A stretch of DNA of 34,254 bases from Prevotella sp. UBA2850 (GTDB taxonomy: Bacteria; Bacteroidota; Bacteroidia; Bacteroidales; Bacteroidaceae). Both the position numbers and the translations under genes were made by a program. Position 1 is the stretch's first letter. The number at the start of each line of letters is the position of its first letter. This document shows positions 32,305 through 34,254 of this stretch, in pieces. The notes beneath the pieces were generated by a model, which was given only the letters and a program-made list of their open reading frames with translations, did no database searches and had not been told where the DNA came from. The stretch spans positions 107,600 through 141,853 of the forward strand of contig DEFO01000015.1 of assembly GCA_002350805.1 (NCBI GenBank), written 5' to 3'.

Positions 32305-32826
32305 TTAAATTTTTAAACTTTTCAGTTTTTCCCAGCGGGGATCTATTGCCTTGGTGGACTCCTCATCGCTGCTTCGGTCAGCTGAGTGCTCTTCCAGAGC
32401 TTGAATCATAGCAGGATTACACTTACCAGGTGCATGCACATGCTTGATGGGTATAGCCAAGGCTATAAATTCATAGATGAGCCATGCAGTGTCGAGCATT
32501 CCTTCGTTCTCGTCAACGGTCACGACATCATCGTCGTCTGAGTTTTCTTCTCCAAATCGGGCCACCAGACGGTTGTCTGTACTGATGGGTTGTTCCATGT
32601 CGTCAAGGCAGATGTCACAAGGTATCATGACCTTACCTTCTGTATGGAATTCAAGTTCAAAATAGTCGCTCAACTTATTGACAGAAATGACAACATGCAC
32701 GTTACCCTTCCTTACTTCTGGTGCTTCGATGTACTCAAAGTAAGAGTTGTCCAGATCGTACTCCAAGGTGGTCACACCGTCTTTCAGATCCTTCAAATCT
32801 ATCTTTAATGTCTCAAGACTACGCAT
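32305..32826 (-). CDS. yceD: YceD/DUF177-family protein
   Basis: 173 residues of the DUF177 family, linked to 23S rRNA accumulation and large-subunit assembly in plants and bacteria. The start LETLKIDLKDLKDGVTTLEYDL is followed by EFHTEGKVMIPCDICLDDMEQPI, whose CxxC lies near 76-79, and the C-terminal GKCNP. As usual it stands directly before rpmF. The -7 box TACCTTTG ends only 8 nt before the ATG, so the mRNA should have a leader of 5 nt or less. A later start would cut conserved sequence. Confidence 0.92.
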   Translation of the reverse strand: MRSLETLKIDLKDLKDGVTTLEYDLDNSYFEYIEAPEVRKGNVHVVISVNKLSDYFELEFHTEGKVMIPCDICLDDMEQPISTDNRLVARFGEENSDDDDVVTVDENEGMLDTAWLIYEFIALAIPIKHVHAPGKCNPAMIQALEEHSADRSSDEESTKAIDPRWEKLKSLKI

Positions 32827-32834
32827 TTGGGTTG

Positions 32835-32842
32835 CAAAGGTA
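32835..32842 (-). promoter_or_regulatory. -7 promoter box of yceD-rpmF-fabH
   Basis: TACCTTTG on the minus strand, separated from the ATG by only 8 nt. A TTG at 32865-32867 (22 nt upstream) may be the -33 element. Confidence 0.65.
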
Positions 32843-32896
32843 CGAATATTTTCTGATAAATAATCAATTTATCTCATGTTTTTTGCTTTATTTGAG

Positions 32897-32913
32897 AATT
32901 ACTAGCAGTAATT
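32897..32913 (-). terminator. weak hairpin after the histidine kinase gene
   Basis: Arms AATTAC/GTAATT with a 5-nt loop, 17 nt after the stop. No U-run follows. It is a poor terminator candidate, but the only one seen before the yceD promoter. Confidence 0.3.
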
Positions 32914-32929
32914 ATGCACACAAACTCAG

Positions 32930-34096
32930 CTACTTGTGCAATTCCACACAGAAAGTAGTACCTTTGCCTACTTCAGAGCTCTTCACCCATATCTTTCCAT
33001 GGTGGTATTCCTCTACAATTCTCTTCGCCAATGAAAGGCCAAGACCCCACCCTCGTTTCTTGGTGGTAAAGCCGGGACGGAACACATTCGCAAGGTCTTT
33101 TTTCTTGATTCCCTTACCGGTGTCAGTCACTTCTATCATCACCTTCTGCTCTTTCTCTTCCATACGAAGTGTAATGCGTCCTTCACCTTCCATGGCATCG
33201 ACAGCATTCTTACAGAGATTCTCTATCACCCACTCGAACAGCGAGGCATTCATCTTCACAATAATATCATGGTCGGGGAAATCTTTCACCATTTCCACTT
33301 TCGACGAAGTGCGCCGGTTCATGTAGTCGGTGACATGGTTCATCACTTCGGTCAGACTGGATGGAACAGGCTCGGGCAACGAGCCGATCTTCGAGAAGCG
33401 GTCGGCTATCAGTTGCAAACGCTTCACATCTTTATCCATCTCAGGAATGAGCTGGTCGTCAGGATAATTCTCTTTCAAGATCTCTGTCCAAGCCATCAAA
33501 CTGGAGATGGGCGTTCCCAACTGATGTGCAGTCTCCTTAGACAAACCTACCCATACTTTATTCTGTTCGGCTTTCTTCGAGGTCAACAGGGCAAAAATAG
33601 CAACAACGACAAATATCAACACAACGCCCAACTGGACATAAGGCCACGACGACAACCGCTTGATCATCACCGACTCGTCGTAACAAACATCAATAAAGTC
33701 ATTTGACAAGGTGTCATCACCTAGGAAAATGCGGATATTCTTGCCAGCTTCTTTCCACCGTTTGCCTTTCTCTGTGACTGCTTGGACACTGTCAGCAGCA
33801 GTTCGAGATTTCAGGCTGATATTACGGTAAGTCTGTACCTCGCCTTTCGAATCCATCACGATGACAGGAATCGTATGATTCTCATCTATCACCTTCAGCA
33901 CCAGATTCAAATCAGTATGATCATCAGCACTGTTCAAGGAGCGCATCGCCTCTGCCCAAACTGCCATTTTGTTTTGTTCCTCCACCGACAAATCGTGTAC
34001 AAGAAAATGAGACACGACCAAAGAGACAACAGCGATAATCACTGCTGCCAGCACCAAAATAATCTTAACTTGTCTGATCTGGTCTGTCCACTGCAT
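32930..34096 (-). CDS. membrane sensor histidine kinase
   Basis: 388 residues. Membrane helix about 11-33, a periplasmic sensor region of about 115 residues (35-149) with no family I recognise, and membrane helix about 150-171. The dimerisation/phosphoacceptor helix has His190 in KETAHQLGTPISSL. The ATPase domain has NLCKNAVDAM (N box), DTGKGI, FRPGFTTKKRGWGLGLSL and GKGTTF. It should autophosphorylate in response to an envelope signal. No response regulator gene lies next to it in this window; the partner may be just beyond the right edge or elsewhere. It appears to be a single-gene unit. Confidence 0.93.
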   Translation of the reverse strand: MQWTDQIRQVKIILVLAAVIIAVVSLVVSHFLVHDLSVEEQNKMAVWAEAMRSLNSADDHTDLNLVLKVIDENHTIPVIVMDSKGEVQTYRNISLKSRTAADSVQAVTEKGKRWKEAGKNIRIFLGDDTLSNDFIDVCYDESVMIKRLSSWPYVQLGVVLIFVVVAIFALLTSKKAEQNKVWVGLSKETAHQLGTPISSLMAWTEILKENYPDDQLIPEMDKDVKRLQLIADRFSKIGSLPEPVPSSLTEVMNHVTDYMNRRTSSKVEMVKDFPDHDIIVKMNASLFEWVIENLCKNAVDAMEGEGRITLRMEEKEQKVMIEVTDTGKGIKKKDLANVFRPGFTTKKRGWGLGLSLAKRIVEEYHHGKIWVKSSEVGKGTTFCVELHK

Positions 34097-34230
34097 AGCA
34101 ATAATAAAACGGAAAAGTGCAAATAATATTGTATGTCAAACAGATTGGAACTAAAAAGACGACAATTGACACCTTGGCAATCTTCACTTAAATAAAGCAA
34201 AGAGCTAGGGCAATTGCCGGGCACAGACAC

Positions 34231-34254
34231 AAAAAAAAGGAGCCCCGGCTCGTC
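34231..34254 (-). terminator. 3' part of a terminator for a gene beyond the window
   Basis: On the minus strand GAGCCGGGGCTCC is followed by eight T. The matching 5' arm is probably outside the window. It implies a minus-strand gene or operon ending just to the right. The rest of 34097-34230 shows no gene. Confidence 0.55.

Noticed and set aside
34094..34150. TATTATTTG as the promoter box of the histidine kinase
   Set aside because: Spacing between TA and TTTG is three instead of two, and no -33 element lies at the right distance.

Overview
The window reads as a chromosomal segment of a Bacteroidales bacterium, most likely Prevotellaceae. The evidence is the recurrent TAnnTTTG-type -7 promoter boxes used by Bacteroidetes, poor Shine-Dalgarno sites, lipoproteins with CxDD-type N termini, a T9SS-like C-terminal sorting tail, a long HRDC/HTH RecQ, and a rhamnose-mutarotase/FHS-permease sugar operon. 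Assignment to genus is inference. Almost every gene is on the minus strand; only mlaE-mlaF is on plus.

Layout from left to right. 1-27 is the 5' end of a tRNA-Val cut by the window edge. 207-1947 holds a PaaK-type aryl-acid CoA ligase followed by a double-ACT protein. A complete tRNA-Val(UAC) lies at 2112-2186, and an OmpA-family porin at 2274-3455. 3574-11555 is one run transcribed guaB, two SurA-like isomerases, an OstA/LptA-like protein, then mutL: purine synthesis, outer-membrane protein and LPS biogenesis, and mismatch repair. 11734-15840 is clpP-clpX-recQ. Trigger factor (15972-17333) precedes it, so chaperone and protease genes sit together.

17.4-19.95 kb is the accessory part. Four small lipoprotein genes share a start region, and three of them share a 5' leader, but their mature parts are unrelated. 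They lie among two near-identical remnants of a T9SS-like C-terminal tail and are bracketed by a 17-nt direct repeat. This is the most unusual part of the window.

20113-23479 is envelope lipid transport: a secreted hypothetical protein, lptB with an acidic N-terminal extension, and divergent mlaE-mlaF. 23484-28174 is a five-gene sugar operon (aldo-keto reductase, lactonase, Zn-dehydrogenase, FHS permease, mutarotase). It best fits oxidative L-galactose catabolism to D-tagaturonate, with L-fucose as the alternative substrate. A 23-bp tandem repeat lies inside it. 28275-34096 holds era-der-lipoprotein, yceD-rpmF-fabH (ribosome and fatty-acid genes) and a sensor histidine kinase. The window ends in half of a terminator belonging to a gene outside it.

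All calls come from reading motifs, frames and repeats by eye; no database search was run.
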